The notes: generated from the sequence alone by a model not told the origin. A DNA stretch of 64,000 nucleotides from Synechococcus sp. PCC 6312 (GCF_000316685.1 NC_019680.1:2109501-2173500), one strand, 5' to 3'. Shown: positions 18,833 through 31,121, numbered from the stretch's first letter. Numbers and translations are program-made.

Positions 18833-19819
18833 TTAAGACTCCTGTAGCCAACGGGCCGCATCCTTGGCATGGTAGGTGAGAATTAAATCGGCTCCAGCCC
18901 GCTTAAAGCTAATTAGGGTTTCCAAAACAACTTTGCGCTCATCAATCCAGCCATTTAGGGCTGCGGCTTTGACCATTGAATATTCCCCAGAAACGTTATA
19001 GGCCGCCACGGGTAAGTTTGAGGCTTGTTTAACTTGCCAAATTACGTCCATATAGGCCAAGGCCGGTTTGACCATGAGCATATCGGCTCCTTCGGCAATG
19101 TCGAGTTCAATTTCCTTCAGGGCTTCCCGGGAATTAGCGGGATCCATTTGATAGGTGCGGCGATCGCCAAATTGGGGGGTAGATTCAGCGGCATCACGGA
19201 AGGGGCCATAGTAGGCAGAGGCATATTTAGCAGCGTAGGATAAAATTGGAATATCTGTAAACCCAGCCCCATCTAATCCCTGACGAATGGCTTGGACAAA
19301 CCCATCCATCATCCCCGAAGGCGCAATAATATCCACACCGGCCTTGGCCTGGGCAACAGCCGTTTTTTGCAATAGTTCGAGGGTGGGATCATTCAAGACG
19401 CGGCCGGTTAAATCCCCAGTTTGGAGATAGCCGCAATGACCGTGACTCGTGTATTCGCACAAACAAGTATCGGCAATGACGATCAAATCTGGGATTGCGG
19501 ATTTAACAGCCGTTGCCGCTTTTTGGACAATTCCACAATCATGCCAGGCCCCGGTGGCTTGATTATCTTTACTATCGGGAATCCCAAAGAGAATGATCGC
19601 TGGAATCCCCAGGTCATAGACTTCTTGAGCCTCGGCCACGATTTTATCTACTGATAACTGATAGACCCCCGGCATTGATTTAACTTCTTGGGCAACGCCG
19701 TCACCGGGGACTGCAAACAAGGGGTAGATTAAATCCGCTGTGGATAACGTATTTTCACTCACCATCCGCCGTAGTTGTGGGTGTTGACGGAGGCGACGGG
19801 GGCGATGGGTAGGAAACAT
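18833..19819 (-). CDS. hemB: delta-aminolevulinic acid dehydratase (porphobilinogen synthase)
   Basis: This enzyme condenses two 5-aminolevulinate molecules to porphobilinogen, the common precursor of heme, chlorophyll, bilins, siroheme and B12. The two active-site lysines sit in [14 protein letters not shown] and [28 protein letters not shown] carries the three-Cys motif of Zn-type enzymes rather than the Asp-rich motif of Mg-type plant enzymes. The frame is open to 19861, but the family begins [11 protein letters not shown], so I use ATG 19819 (328 residues). It is monocistronic on the minus strand, between the restriction gene and divergent yvcK. Confidence 0.96.
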   Translation of the reverse strand: MFPTHRPRRLRQHPQLRRMVSENTLSTADLIYPLFAVPGDGVAQEVKSMPGVYQLSVDKIVAEAQEVYDLGIPAIILFGIPDSKDNQATGAWHDCGIVQKAATAVKSAIPDLIVIADTCLCEYTSHGHCGYLQTGDLTGRVLNDPTLELLQKTAVAQAKAGVDIIAPSGMMDGFVQAIRQGLDGAGFTDIPILSYAAKYASAYYGPFRDAAESTPQFGDRRTYQMDPANSREALKEIELDIAEGADMLMVKPALAYMDVIWQVKQASNLPVAAYNVSGEYSMVKAAALNGWIDERKVVLETLISFKRAGADLILTYHAKDAARWLQES

Positions 19820-20055
19820 AGGCGGTATGGCAGGATGTAACGTAAGGTGGCAGAGCGTCAAGATTCATTCCTAAACTCTACTATCCCTTAACTTTGCCCT
19901 TTGGAATCGGGAGTCTGGGGGCTAGGGCAGTGCGGCTCGTGATGGAGTGACTTTACCAAATCCCAGGCCTGGTCATTGTTCTAGCTCTGTGCCACGTCCC
20001 GAAAAATCTACCCCACTGTTCATGTTTCTTAATTCATGCCCCTGGCCAACAGCCC

Positions 20056-21426
20056 ATGACCTCCACCCAGCCCCGTCCCTTCTCCCGTAAACCCCCCCGC
20101 CCCCGTTCCACCCGCCAGATTAATCGTTGGTCAAAATGGTTGCAACCCGGCCTGGTGGTCAAACGCTGGTTACTAATCAGTGCGGCAGGAATTATTTTAG
20201 TTAGCCTGGGCCTGGCGATTAGCATCAAACTCACGCCCATTTTCTTTACATTTCAATTCATTGGCAAGTTAGTCCAGGCCTTTGCTGAGGTCTTTCCAAG
20301 TTACATCAGTGGCCCGATTGCCATTTTGATCGGCCTGTTTTTAATTTGGTGGGGACAATCGCGCACCTTAGGCTCCATTACGGAAGTGCTTTTACCAGAT
20401 GGGGATCGGGAGCTGGTGGATCGCCTCTTGACCCATCGGCGTTTAGGACGGGGGCCCAAAATCGTCGCCATCGGGGGAGGAACTGGGCTTTCGACCTTAT
20501 TACGGGGCTTAAAAATTTACAGTGCCAACATTACCGCAATTGTCACCATGGCCGATGACGGGGGCTCCTCTGGGCGGTTGCGGCGGGAAATTGGGGTGCT
20601 ACCACCAGGGGATATTCGCAACTGTTTGGCGGCCCTCGCGGATGAAGAAAGATTAATTACAGAACTTTTTCAATATCGGTTCGAGTCTGGTGCAGGCCTA
20701 GAGGGGCATAGCTTTGGCAACTTGTTCATTACAGCCATGGAAAAGGTGACAGGTGACTTGGAGCAGGCCATTGCCGCCAGTTCCCAAGTGTTGGCCATTC
20801 GTGGGCAAGTCTTACCCGCTAGTTTGACGGATATGACCCTCTGGGCTGAGTTAGCTGATGGGCGATGTGTGCAAGGCGAGTCGAATATTACTGAAGCCGG
20901 TGGCCGGATTATCCAAATTGGTTGCCATCCCCCCCACCCCCCCGCCCTCCCCAAAGCGATCCAGGCCATTGAGGACGCTGATTACATTATTTTGGGCCCG
21001 GGGAGTTTGTTCACCAGTATTGCCCCGAACCTGCTCGTCCCCGATATTACGGCCGCCCTCCTCAATCGCCACTGTCCTTGTGTTTATGTCTGCAATATTA
21101 TGACCCAGCCCGGAGAAACCGATGGCTATAGCGTTGGGGATCATATCCGGGTGTTAGATCATGTGTGTGGGGAGCGGGTCTTTGATGCGGTCTTAATGCA
21201 AAAAACACCCCCTAGCCCAATTACCCAATCTCGCTATCAACTCAATCATTCCCAACCCGTCACCATTAATCGGGAGGAGTTACGGGAACTGGGCTGCCGC
21301 CTAATTTTGGCCGATGTCATGGTGGAGAACCACGCCAAGAAGTTAGTCCGCCACGATTCGGCCAAGTTGGCTCAAGTGTTGATGAAGTGGTACGAGCGGG
21401 TGGGTAGTTTAATTGGCTATGACTAA
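20056..21426 (+). CDS. yvcK: YvcK/CofD-like family protein (gluconeogenesis factor type)
   Basis: A 456-residue protein. Two N-terminal membrane helices (about residues 40-60 and 80-98) are followed by a soluble YvcK domain. That domain has [55 protein letters not shown] and [13 protein letters not shown]. YvcK proteins bind UDP-GlcNAc and influence carbon flux and cell shape in other bacteria. The membrane-anchored form is usual in cyanobacteria. The exact biochemical role here is inferred from family membership. It is convergent with the small ycf33 gene (10 bp between stops). Confidence 0.93.
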   Translation: MTSTQPRPFSRKPPRPRSTRQINRWSKWLQPGLVVKRWLLISAAGIILVSLGLAISIKLTPIFFTFQFIGKLVQAFAEVFPSYISGPIAILIGLFLIWWGQSRTLGSITEVLLPDGDRELVDRLLTHRRLGRGPKIVAIGGGTGLSTLLRGLKIYSANITAIVTMADDGGSSGRLRREIGVLPPGDIRNCLAALADEERLITELFQYRFESGAGLEGHSFGNLFITAMEKVTGDLEQAIAASSQVLAIRGQVLPASLTDMTLWAELADGRCVQGESNITEAGGRIIQIGCHPPHPPALPKAIQAIEDADYIILGPGSLFTSIAPNLLVPDITAALLNRHCPCVYVCNIMTQPGETDGYSVGDHIRVLDHVCGERVFDAVLMQKTPPSPITQSRYQLNHSQPVTINREELRELGCRLILADVMVENHAKKLVRHDSAKLAQVLMKWYERVGSLIGYD

Positions 21427-21436
21427 GGCTGAGGAT

Positions 21437-21640
21437 TTAGCTCACCGGTAGGCCCAGCATGGCTCGCATCGTCAAGGTGACAAAGGCTAAACTCCCGACT
21501 AATAACCCCACTAAGGCAACGGCGGTAACTGGTTTTTTGAAGAGGGGAATGAGGGGTTCAACCAGATTCCAAACAACGCCCAATAAGACTGTAACGAAAT
21601 AGCGCTGATAACGAAAGACGTTTTGCCAAAATCCTTCCAT
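21437..21640 (-). CDS. ycf33: Ycf33/DUF751 family small membrane protein
   Basis: A 67-residue protein starting MEGFWQNVFRYQRYFVTVLLGV and continuing PLFKKPVTAVALVGLLVGS, then TMRAMLGL. It has two membrane helices, and the conserved residues agree with the Ycf33 (DUF751) family found only in cyanobacteria and plastids. It is probably a thylakoid-associated accessory protein, but its function is not established. It is short but intact in length for the family. Confidence 0.88.
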   Translation of the reverse strand: MEGFWQNVFRYQRYFVTVLLGVVWNLVEPLIPLFKKPVTAVALVGLLVGSLAFVTLTMRAMLGLPVS

Positions 21641-21843
21641 GACAGATTTTTCTCTAGATATTCGGGTAGTTGCAAGGATGGCTGAGGAGAGCTTCTAGCT
21701 CAGACCAATTGTATTTTATCGTGGAGCGCAGGGGCAGATCCGGAGATGGCAGCGACAACTGTAACAATAAATTAAGTAAAGTAACCATAGGGATGCTTGC
21801 TTTTTACATCGATATTTAGCCGCACCAGGCCTGGAGAATTGTC

Positions 21844-23061
21844 ATGGAAATCTGGGAAAGTCTCAAAATTGCGGTGGCCACCTTAAGTGCGAATCGGCTG
21901 CGAAGCGGTTTGACCATGCTGGGGATTGTGATTGGGAATGCCTCGGTAATTGCCATGGTCGGGGTTGGCCAAGGGGCGGAACGCTATGCTGCGGGTCAGT
22001 TTGAATCTCTCGGCCCCAATACCTTGTTTGTTGTCCCTGGTTCCCCTCAGGCTCGCAATCGTACCTTTGATCTGCCTCAAACCTTGGTTCTAGCCGATGC
22101 TAAAGCTATTGCTCAACAAGTGCCTTCGGTGAAAGAGGTGGCGCCCCAAATTCAAAGTCAACAGCGGATTACCTTTGATAGTCGTAACTTGGCTGGCCTG
22201 GTGGTTGGAACAACGCCGAATTTTTTAACGGTGCGTAGTTTTGAAGTGGATCGAGGGCGATTTATTTCCGATGCAGATCTGGCTCGGCAAAATCGGGTCG
22301 TAGTCCTTGGCTCGGAGATGGCGAATAAACTCTTTGTGCGGCAAGACCCCGTTGGGGAATCCATTCGGATTAAGGGCATCACCTTTGAGGTCGTTGGGGT
22401 TTTGAAGGAAAAAGGCGCTTTCCTGGGAAATAACCAAGATGAAACCGCTTTTATTCCGATCACCACAATGGCCAACCGAGTCGTTGGGACACGATCCCCC
22501 TATGGGATTCCGTTAACGTTTATTTCTATTGCGGCCAATGATCAACAAAGTATTGATGCCGCTAAGTATCAAATTACGAATCTGTTGCGCCTGCGCCACC
22601 AAATTGTTAATGAGGATGACTTTACTATCCAAACTCAAAAAGAAGCCTTGGAAATTATTGGGAATATCTCCAATGCTTTGACCCTAATGTTGGCGGCCAT
22701 TGCGGGTATTTCCCTTTTGGTGGGTGGGATTGGAATTATGAATATTATGTTGGTTTCCGTCACCGAACGCACCCAGGAAATTGGTCTACGCAAAGCCATT
22801 GGAGCGACCCAAGAAGATATCCTCTGGCAGTTTATTATTGAGGCGATGATTTTATCTGCGTTGGGTGGGTTGATTGGCACAGGCCTGGGGGTTGGTGGTG
22901 TGATGTTAATTGGGGCGATTACTCCCTTAGAAGCGGGGGTGGCTCCAGCGGCCGTGGCTTTGGCAGTGGGGGTTTCTGGGGGAATTGGCTTATTCTTTGG
23001 GGTTGTTCCCGCCCGCCGCGCCGCTCAGTTAGACCCAATTGTGGCCTTGAGAAGTGCTTAG
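21844..23061 (+). CDS. ABC transporter permease, MacB/FtsX type
   Basis: A 405-residue permease. An N-terminal helix is preceded by LSANRLRSGLTMLGIVIG. A MacB-like periplasmic core (about residues 45-250) contains GPNTLFVVPGS and FLTVRSFEVDRGRF. The C-terminal FtsX domain has three helices, with LVGGIGIMNIMLVSVTERTQEIGLRKAIGATQ at the second. Such permeases pair with a separate ATPase and often an HlyD-type adaptor for efflux or signalling (DevBCA-like in cyanobacteria). Neither partner is adjacent. The substrate is unknown. A copy of CCAGGCCTGG sits 10 bp before the ATG. Confidence 0.9.
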   Translation: MEIWESLKIAVATLSANRLRSGLTMLGIVIGNASVIAMVGVGQGAERYAAGQFESLGPNTLFVVPGSPQARNRTFDLPQTLVLADAKAIAQQVPSVKEVAPQIQSQQRITFDSRNLAGLVVGTTPNFLTVRSFEVDRGRFISDADLARQNRVVVLGSEMANKLFVRQDPVGESIRIKGITFEVVGVLKEKGAFLGNNQDETAFIPITTMANRVVGTRSPYGIPLTFISIAANDQQSIDAAKYQITNLLRLRHQIVNEDDFTIQTQKEALEIIGNISNALTLMLAAIAGISLLVGGIGIMNIMLVSVTERTQEIGLRKAIGATQEDILWQFIIEAMILSALGGLIGTGLGVGGVMLIGAITPLEAGVAPAAVALAVGVSGGIGLFFGVVPARRAAQLDPIVALRSA

Positions 23062-23090
23062 TCAAGTCAGGTATCGAGCAAAACTGGAAT

Positions 23091-24761
23091 TTACAAGCTG
23101 ACTGTGTAGATTACTTGTGGTTCCCAGGCCAGGGATGATTGCGAGCCTGTTTCCTGCACCGAGTAAGTTTCCCGTTCCAGGCCCACCTGTAAACTACGCA
23201 TTGGATCGACACCTGTGGAGATGAGAAACTCTAACTGACGCAGCCATTTTCCGCTGGTGAGTTGCTCCAGAATATTTTGCACAGCTAAGAGGTAGGGGTG
23301 TCCAGGTTGTTGATACCAATTTGGCGCGGCCACATCCGGTTGATCCAGACCAAGGTGAAAGACTAAATCTGTCTCCCCAAATAGGGCCTGGGCCACTGGA
23401 CGGGCTTCTTCTTGCAGGAGTAAGTGCTGGGCCTGGGCTAGATAACGCAGTTTTTCTAAATGCTCATAGCGTTCTGTAACGGTTGCGGGTGGTTGTTGCC
23501 ATTGAATTGCCACCGTAACTAGATAGGTTTGCAGGAGCATATGCCCTAGTTTCTCGGCTTTGGTGGCCAAGTAGGTGGAGTTAAAATCATTGGCTTCAAT
23601 TAATAATGGCACTCGATCGACAACTTCCAGGCCATAGCCCTTCAAACCAGCAATTTTGCGGGGATTATTGGTAATCAGGCGAATTTTTTTTACCCCAAGA
23701 TCATTGAGGATTTGCGCCCCGACCCCATAGTTACGCAGGTCAGCCGGAAACCCTAAATGCTCATTTGCCTCAACCGTATCCAGGCCCATGTCTTGGAGGG
23801 AGTAGGCCCGCAGTTTATTGACTAAACCAATCCCCCGTCCCTCCTGCCGCAGATAGACCACCACCCCTTGTCCGGCACTTTCCAACATTTTTAGAGCAGC
23901 CTGTAACTGCATCCGACAATCGCACCGTAAGGAGCCAAGGGCATCGCCGGTCAAACATTCCGAATGTACCCGGACTAAAATAGCCTCTTGACTAAAGGTT
24001 TCAGGATTCCCTTTGACAATGGCAACGTGTTCTGACTGGTCTAGGCCATTGCGATAGGCATAGATTTGAAACTCCCCATATTCTGAGGGCAATTTGGCGA
24101 TGGCTTCCCGATAAATAAATCGTTCATGTTGGAGGCGATAGCTAATCAAATCCGCAATGCTAATAATTTTCAGGTCGTATTTTTGGGCGTATTGAATTAA
24201 TTCTGGTAGGCGGGCCATTGAGCCATCGGGATTTTGAATCTCACAGATCACTCCTGCCGGGTATAGCCCTGCTAACCTCGCCAAATCTACCGCCGCCTCT
24301 GTATGCCCCGCTCGTTTCAGCACCCCCCCTTCTCTGGCTCTTAAGGGAAAAATATGGCCGGGTCGGCGTAAATCACTGGGTTGGGTCTGGGCCTGGATGG
24401 CAACTTGAATCGTCCTAGCTCGGTCTTCGGCAGAAATTCCCGTGGAAACCCCCAAGTGCGGCCCGGCATCAATACTGACCGTGAAGGCGGTTTGATTACT
24501 ATCGGTATTGGTGGTTACCATCAGGGGCAAATCCAGTTGATCCAGCCGCTCTCCCTCCATGGCGAGACAAATCAGTCCCCGGGCATTGACCGCCATAAAG
24601 TTAATCAGGGCTGGTGTGGCAAACTGGGCCGCACAAATTACATCCCCTTCGTTTTCCCGGCTCTCATCATCCACGACGACAATGGCCTGGCCTTGTTTTA
24701 ATGCCGTCAGCGCAGAGGTAATGGAATCAAATTCAAAGTCAGATTCAGAGGAGTGAGTCAC
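23091..24761 (-). CDS. ribBA: bifunctional 3,4-dihydroxy-2-butanone-4-phosphate synthase / GTP cyclohydrolase II
   Basis: This enzyme supplies both precursors for riboflavin. The N-terminal RibB domain (~1-215) shows [26 protein letters not shown] and [13 protein letters not shown]. The RibA domain (~220-420) shows zinc-binding Cys residues in [18 protein letters not shown] and the catalytic [17 protein letters not shown]. The remaining ~135 C-terminal residues form the extension often seen in cyanobacterial RibBA, and I see no catalytic motif in it. It is divergent from argC, about 140 bp apart. No FMN riboswitch was recognised upstream. Confidence 0.96.
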   Translation of the reverse strand: MTHSSESDFEFDSITSALTALKQGQAIVVVDDESRENEGDVICAAQFATPALINFMAVNARGLICLAMEGERLDQLDLPLMVTTNTDSNQTAFTVSIDAGPHLGVSTGISAEDRARTIQVAIQAQTQPSDLRRPGHIFPLRAREGGVLKRAGHTEAAVDLARLAGLYPAGVICEIQNPDGSMARLPELIQYAQKYDLKIISIADLISYRLQHERFIYREAIAKLPSEYGEFQIYAYRNGLDQSEHVAIVKGNPETFSQEAILVRVHSECLTGDALGSLRCDCRMQLQAALKMLESAGQGVVVYLRQEGRGIGLVNKLRAYSLQDMGLDTVEANEHLGFPADLRNYGVGAQILNDLGVKKIRLITNNPRKIAGLKGYGLEVVDRVPLLIEANDFNSTYLATKAEKLGHMLLQTYLVTVAIQWQQPPATVTERYEHLEKLRYLAQAQHLLLQEEARPVAQALFGETDLVFHLGLDQPDVAAPNWYQQPGHPYLLAVQNILEQLTSGKWLRQLEFLISTGVDPMRSLQVGLERETYSVQETGSQSSLAWEPQVIYTVSL

Positions 24762-24901
24762 AGTGGGAATGAGAATTCGTAAAATTTCTTAACAACTTTC
24801 TTGATCTGATCTTAGCGGTTTTCGGAGTGGGTTTTGTTATCTTTAGCAGAGTTATCGTCAAATCGCCAAAAACTCAGCCAGGGGAAAGTGGGGCAACAAT
24901 C

Positions 24902-25960
24902 ATGACTCAAGTGGAAGCCATATCAGTCGCAATTGTTGGGGCCTCTGGTTATGGTGGTGTGCAACTAGTCCGGCTCCTCCTTGAGCATCCCCTAACCACA
25001 ATTACCTATCTGGGAGGCGAGGGCAGTGCGGGGCGACCCTATAGTGATTTCTATCCCCATTTGCAGCATTGTCTGGACTTAACCGTTGAAGCCGTGGATG
25101 TGGATGTCATTGCCTCGAAAGCCCAAGTCGTCTTTTTGTCCCTACCCAATGGCCTGGCCCTGGAAATCGCCCAACCGCTGTTAGCAAAAGGCTGTAAAGT
25201 CCTTGACCTTTCGGCAGATTATCGTTTTCGAGACTTAGCCACCTATCGCCAGTGGTACGGTACAGAGCGTCAGGATGATGAACTTGCCGCCCAGGCCGTG
25301 TATGGTTTACCCGAACTCTATCGCGATAAAATTGCCCCGGCCCAGTTAGTGGGTTGCCCCGGCTGCTATCCCACGGCCAGCTTATTAGCTCTCTCCCCAT
25401 TGCTGAAACAGGGCCTGGTTCTCCCAGAAACCGTGATTATTGATGCTAAATCTGGGACATCCGGTGGCGGCCGGCAAGGGAAAATTAATCTCCTTTTAGC
25501 TGAGGCCGATGCCTCCCTTGCTGCCTATGGTGTCGCCCGCCATCGCCATACCCCCGAAATTGAGCAAATTTGCAGTGATTTAGCAGGGCAGTCAGTAAAA
25601 GTCCAATTTACCCCCCATCTCATCCCGATGCCCCGCGGGATTTTGGCGACAGTCTATGCAACGCTGCGGGATCCCGGCCTGGTGCGAGAAGATTTAATTA
25701 CGATTTTCCAAGCCTTTTATCGCAATTCTCCCTGGGTGAAAATTCTGCCACCGGGAATTTATCCCCAAACTAAATGGGCCTGTGGGACAAATCTCTGCTA
25801 CATCGGCATTGAGGTAGATGAGCGCACCGGACGGGTGATTATTATGTCTGCCATTGATAACCTGATGAAGGGCCAGGCCGGACAAGCGGTGCAGTGTCTT
25901 AACCTCATGTCGGGCTGGTCAGAAACCCTTGGTTTACCACAGTTAGCTTTTTATCCTTAG
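24902..25960 (+). CDS. argC: N-acetyl-gamma-glutamyl-phosphate reductase
   Basis: This is the third step of arginine synthesis: NADPH-dependent reduction of N-acetylglutamyl phosphate to the semialdehyde. The NADP-binding loop is [17 protein letters not shown], the catalytic Cys is in [11 protein letters not shown], and HRHTPEIEQ carries the conserved His. The frame is open to 24827, but the ATG at 24902 ([13 protein letters not shown]) gives the usual family start and 352 residues. A GGGGAAAG stretch lies about 20 bases upstream, rather far for a ribosome site. Confidence 0.95.
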   Translation: MTQVEAISVAIVGASGYGGVQLVRLLLEHPLTTITYLGGEGSAGRPYSDFYPHLQHCLDLTVEAVDVDVIASKAQVVFLSLPNGLALEIAQPLLAKGCKVLDLSADYRFRDLATYRQWYGTERQDDELAAQAVYGLPELYRDKIAPAQLVGCPGCYPTASLLALSPLLKQGLVLPETVIIDAKSGTSGGGRQGKINLLLAEADASLAAYGVARHRHTPEIEQICSDLAGQSVKVQFTPHLIPMPRGILATVYATLRDPGLVREDLITIFQAFYRNSPWVKILPPGIYPQTKWACGTNLCYIGIEVDERTGRVIIMSAIDNLMKGQAGQAVQCLNLMSGWSETLGLPQLAFYP

Positions 25961-26093
25961 GTGATTGTTTGCCGTAACTGTTAAACCCAGAATCGGCCGG
26001 CCAATGTCCAGGGTTTTCAGTTGCCGCCAATGGTGACTGTGACGCTATAGTGTTAAAGCTTTGGCAATATACATCCCAAGGTTGAGGCAGCCT

Positions 26094-26828
26094 GTGGCCA
26101 GTGTTCAAGAACTTTTTTATGCCTTAGAGCAATGGGCCAATCAAATTGTTGTGGCTCAACTCACTGACCTCAATCCTGTTAGCATTGCCATTATTTTTAT
26201 GGCCGGATTACTCACCAGCCTTACCCCCTGTACCCTTTCGATGTTGCCGATCACCATTGGCTATATTGGCGGGTATAACGCGGAAAATCGCCTACAAGCA
26301 GCTAAACAATCGGCCTGGTTTGCCCTGGGTTTAGCCACAACCTTAGCGATTTTGGGAATTATTGCAGCGTTGGCGGGAAAAATCTACGGCCAAGTGGGGC
26401 CGGGGCTAACCATTGTGGTCAGTTTAGTGGCGATCATCATGGGCTTAAATTTGCTCAATGCTTTGCCAATTACTTTACCCACTTGGCCAGGCCTGGAGGA
26501 ACTTCCTGAGCGGGTTCCCAAGGGATTGAGATCCTATGTGCTAGGAGCAAGTTTTGGCCTGGTGGCGGCTCCCTGTAGTACTCCCGTATTGGCAACTCTC
26601 TTGGCCTGGGTGGCAGCGAATCAAAAACCTGTGGTCGGAGCCGGATTATTACTTGCCTATACAGTTGGTTATGTGTTGCCTCTGATCATTGCGGGTACAT
26701 TTACAGCCAGTATCAAAAAGCTCCTAGCCCTGCGTCAATGGTCGGCCTGGATTACCCCAGCGAGTGGTGTGCTATTGGTCGGTTTTGGCGTGGTTTCCTT
26801 AGCTGTGCGGCTATTGCCGAGGGTCTAG
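26094..26828 (+). CDS. ccdA: cytochrome c biogenesis protein CcdA
   Basis: A membrane thiol-disulfide transporter that passes electrons across the thylakoid or plasma membrane for c-type cytochrome maturation. It has six hydrophobic helices. The two redox cysteines are in SLTPCTLSMLP (first helix) and AAPCSTPVLATL (fourth helix), the standard CcdA pair. I take GTG 26094 (VASVQELFYALE), preceded by TGAGG at 26083, over the more upstream in-frame TTG at 26061. It is followed after 3 bp by cobM on the same strand, so cotranscription is likely. Confidence 0.92.
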   Translation: MASVQELFYALEQWANQIVVAQLTDLNPVSIAIIFMAGLLTSLTPCTLSMLPITIGYIGGYNAENRLQAAKQSAWFALGLATTLAILGIIAALAGKIYGQVGPGLTIVVSLVAIIMGLNLLNALPITLPTWPGLEELPERVPKGLRSYVLGASFGLVAAPCSTPVLATLLAWVAANQKPVVGAGLLLAYTVGYVLPLIIAGTFTASIKKLLALRQWSAWITPASGVLLVGFGVVSLAVRLLPRV

Positions 26829-26831
26829 ATT

Positions 26832-27614
26832 TTGGCAACGGGTAAACTCTATCTAATTGGCGCGGGGCCTGGGGATCCTGACCTATTGACAGTGAAAGCT
26901 CAACGCTTGATTACCCAGGCCAATGTGATTTTTTATGCCAACTCCCTTATTCCCCCGGAAATCCTCAATTTAGCCCAGGCCGACTGTGAACTCATCCCCA
27001 CTGCAGATCAGATTCTAGAAACTGTCCTACCCCTAATGATCGAGCGCGTCCAGGCCGGGCAATTAGTCCTCCGTTTACAATCCGGTGATCCATGTCTCTA
27101 CAGCACCCTCCACGAACAACTCCAAGCCCTAGAGCAAGCAAACATCCCTATAGAAGTAATTCCTGGAATTAGTGCCTTTCAACTAGCAGCGGCCAAGCTC
27201 CAAGTCGAACTCACCATTCCCGAACTGGTTCAAACAATTATCCTCACCCGTATCAGTGGCCGCACCCAAGTTCCAGCCAAGGAAGAATTAGCTCACCTTG
27301 CCGCCCACCAGGCCAGCCTATGTCTATACCTCAGTGCCCGCCATGTTGAAAAAGCTCAAGCTGAATTACTTGTTCACTATCCCCCTGATACCCCTGTGGC
27401 GATTTGTTTTCGGTTGGGCTGGCCTGATGAGCAGATTCATGTGGTTCCCCTCACCGAGATGGCCAACGTCACCCAGACCCATCATCTTTATCGAACAACG
27501 TTGTATTTAGTGACTCCGGCCTTACGACCTGATCGGGGCAACCGTTCGCAACTCTATCACCCTAACCATCCACGTTTGTTCCGCAGCCAGGCCATGAATC
27601 AGACTCAACCATGA
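26832..27614 (+). CDS. cobM: precorrin-4 C11-methyltransferase
   Basis: A 260-residue SAM-dependent tetrapyrrole methylase that methylates C-11 of (cobalt-)precorrin-4 in vitamin B12 synthesis (CobM in the aerobic route, CbiF in the anaerobic one). Motifs are LIGAGPGDPDLLT, LRLQSGDPCLYS and VIPGISAFQLAAA. The start is TTG at 26832, 3 bp after ccdA. The last ~10 codons (SQAMNQTQP) run antisense through a decayed fragment of the VOC-family gene at 31910-32923, so the native C-terminus may have been replaced. The catalytic core is complete. Confidence 0.92.
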   Translation: MATGKLYLIGAGPGDPDLLTVKAQRLITQANVIFYANSLIPPEILNLAQADCELIPTADQILETVLPLMIERVQAGQLVLRLQSGDPCLYSTLHEQLQALEQANIPIEVIPGISAFQLAAAKLQVELTIPELVQTIILTRISGRTQVPAKEELAHLAAHQASLCLYLSARHVEKAQAELLVHYPPDTPVAICFRLGWPDEQIHVVPLTEMANVTQTHHLYRTTLYLVTPALRPDRGNRSQLYHPNHPRLFRSQAMNQTQP

Positions 27615-27690
27615 TCAGCATTTTGATAGAGGAGTCTGACGGATTACAGCCCAGAGCAAACACTCTACAACTACTCTGCCCCCTCAATGG
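27585..27690 (-). pseudogene. decayed fragment of the VOC-family gene at 31910-32923
   Basis: By eye, 27609-27690 aligns with 32729-32812 at roughly 84% identity, and the similarity continues weakly to 27587. Translated on the minus strand in the parental frame it reads EGAE*L*SVCSGL*SVRLLYQNADHG, then *V*FMAW. The intact gene reads EGAERLYGVRSGLQSVRLLHQNADHG, then LLRLMAW. At least five in-frame stops show it is dead. It covers the cobM 3' end in antisense. Confidence 0.8.
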
Positions 27691-27781
27691 ACACAATTAA
27701 CGACATGCGTTCGTAAATCCATGCTGTAGATCATCGCTCAATTCATGCTTTAACTTATTATTTGAAAATATTATATAGACC

Positions 27782-27887
27782 TATAGCATTACCCATTTAG
27801 AATTGAGCTAAGGACAAGTCAGAAAGCGCTTTTTAGTCAAGGCTGGGAAGATTTCTATTCACCCAGAACAGTCTGCGTAATGCTATA
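27782..27887. repeat. MITE-like inverted-repeat element, copy A
   Basis: A 106-bp segment bounded by perfect 11-bp terminal inverted repeats TATAGCATTAC / GTAATGCTATA. The ends start and finish in TA, as expected if the target is TA. A second copy lies at 37237-37340. The two share CAAGTCAGAAA near the left and CAGAACAGTCTG near the right end. No coding capacity. It occupies much of the 348-bp gap between cobM and metX. Confidence 0.7.
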
Positions 27888-27962
27888 AGACTTCGGTGCA
27901 TTATTTTTGGGATTTCTGCCACAACAGATTTACAGTTCTCAAAATGCTGAAAAAGAGAGGAC

Positions 27963-29036
27963 TTAATGCCAGGCCAGGGTTGGGGTAAACAAATCCGATT
28001 GACGCTGACGAAACTCTAATACGCTCTGATTCAGTTCGGTCATATTAATCAAAAAGGCATCATGGCCGTGGGGGGAGTTCAGCCAGGTTAGTTGGGCATT
28101 GGGAATCAACTCTGCCAATTCTTCCTGTTCGCTGGGGGGATAGAGAATATCCGTATCAATGCCAATGACTAGGGTCGGTTGCGAGATGCTTTGGAGAACC
28201 TGAGGATAGGATTTATCAGCCCGAGTTAAATCATGGCGATCCATGGCCTGGGTCAGGGTGACATAGCAGTTGGCATCAAACCGTTCAACGAACTTTTCCC
28301 CTTGGTAGTTTAAATAGTTGGCAATCCTAAAATCATTGGCCTGGAAGGTTCTGCCATAACGCATTTGAAAACTATCCCACGACCGATAGGTATTCATGGC
28401 GATCATCCGCGCCACCGCCAGGCCTCGGGCCGGAGTTTGGGTGTAGTAGCCGTTTTGCCAGTGGGGATCTGCATAAATCGCTTGCCGTTGGGCCTCATGC
28501 AACCCAATACACCAGGCCGAGTGTTGCCCAGAGACCGCAATCGGAACAATCGCCCTGACCATTTCCGGATATAAAACCGCCCACTCCAAGACCTGCATCC
28601 CGCCTAGGGAGCCACCGATGGCTAGTCGTAACTGCTTCACCCCCAAGGCTTTGAGTAACTCGGCCTGGAGATGCACCATGTCGCGAATCGTAATCGCGGG
28701 GAATTCCGGGCCATAGGGAGTTTGGGTTAACGGGTTAATCGAAGTCGGGCCGGTCGTGCCATAGCAACTGCCGAGAATATTGCTACAAATAATAAAATCT
28801 TGGGTCGGATCCAAACAGCGGCCTGGGCCTAACAAAGGTTCCCACCATTGCTCAACATCGGCAGATCCGGTAAAGGCATGGCAAACCAGCACCCCATTAT
28901 CGCCACTCGGATTAAGCTGACCCCAGGTTCGATAGGCCACTTGCACCCCGGTTAAGGTTCCCCCCAACTCTAAAGTCAAGGGCTGGGGATGCTGATAGAA
29001 CTGGGTTTCTGGCGAAATGATGGCCTGGTAACGCAT
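27963..29036 (-). CDS. metX: homoserine O-acetyltransferase
   Basis: This enzyme acetylates homoserine with acetyl-CoA, giving the substrate for MetY. It has an alpha/beta-hydrolase fold with nucleophile Ser in IGGSLGGMQVLEWA, GVLVCHAFTGSADVEQWW in the N-terminal part, an Asp in VIGIDTDILYPPSEQ, and the C-terminal His in NSPHGHDAFL. The 357-residue length is normal. It starts 2 bp after the metY stop on the same strand, so the two form a tight operon. Succinyltransferase specificity, which exists in this family, cannot be ruled out by eye. Confidence 0.93.
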   Translation of the reverse strand: MRYQAIISPETQFYQHPQPLTLELGGTLTGVQVAYRTWGQLNPSGDNGVLVCHAFTGSADVEQWWEPLLGPGRCLDPTQDFIICSNILGSCYGTTGPTSINPLTQTPYGPEFPAITIRDMVHLQAELLKALGVKQLRLAIGGSLGGMQVLEWAVLYPEMVRAIVPIAVSGQHSAWCIGLHEAQRQAIYADPHWQNGYYTQTPARGLAVARMIAMNTYRSWDSFQMRYGRTFQANDFRIANYLNYQGEKFVERFDANCYVTLTQAMDRHDLTRADKSYPQVLQSISQPTLVIGIDTDILYPPSEQEELAELIPNAQLTWLNSPHGHDAFLINMTELNQSVLEFRQRQSDLFTPTLAWH

Positions 29037-29038
29037 CT

Positions 29039-30686
<1,648 letters not shown>

Positions 30687-31121
30687 ATGAGTAACTCCGT
30701 TGAACTGCCGCCAACCAGCCAGGATGAAAAAAATCCACCCAGGAAAAAGAACCTCAACCGGATTCGGGATCATTTGGCTAACGAGCGAACCTACCTGGCC
30801 TGGATGCGGAGTGCTGTGGCCCTGATGGGGTTTGGGGTGCTGATTGTGCGTTTACGGATTTTGCGGCCCCCTTTGGCCATTCAACCCCCGGGAAATGGTT
30901 GGCGTTTGGGTTTGGCCTTTGCGGTGGTGGGTCTGATTACTGTTTTGCTCTCAACGCAGCATTATTTTGTCGTGCGTGACGATATTGAAAACGATACCTA
31001 TGAGCCGCCCGACCGCTGGGTAATTATTTCCAGTTTGAGCATTATTCTGTTGGGCGTAGGGGTCTTTTACTATGTCTTTGCCGCACCCCTGGATGACCTC
31101 GGGACAATTGTGCTTGATTAA
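30687..31121 (+). CDS. DUF202/YidH-type small membrane protein
   Basis: A 144-residue protein. A polar N-terminus rich in Lys/Pro is followed by NRIRDHLANERTYLAWMRSAVALMGFGVLIVRL, the characteristic DUF202 opening. Two more membrane helices follow (about residues 75-93 and 118-138), for three in all. The family is widespread in bacteria and fungi and is of unknown function. It is a single gene on the plus strand with no close partner. Confidence 0.85.
   Translation: MSNSVELPPTSQDEKNPPRKKNLNRIRDHLANERTYLAWMRSAVALMGFGVLIVRLRILRPPLAIQPPGNGWRLGLAFAVVGLITVLLSTQHYFVVRDDIENDTYEPPDRWVIISSLSIILLGVGVFYYVFAAPLDDLGTIVLD

Noticed and set aside
26046-26060. TATAGTGTTAA before ccdA as a third MITE-like end
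   Set aside because: Only one half-site is present, with no partner end and no internal blocks.
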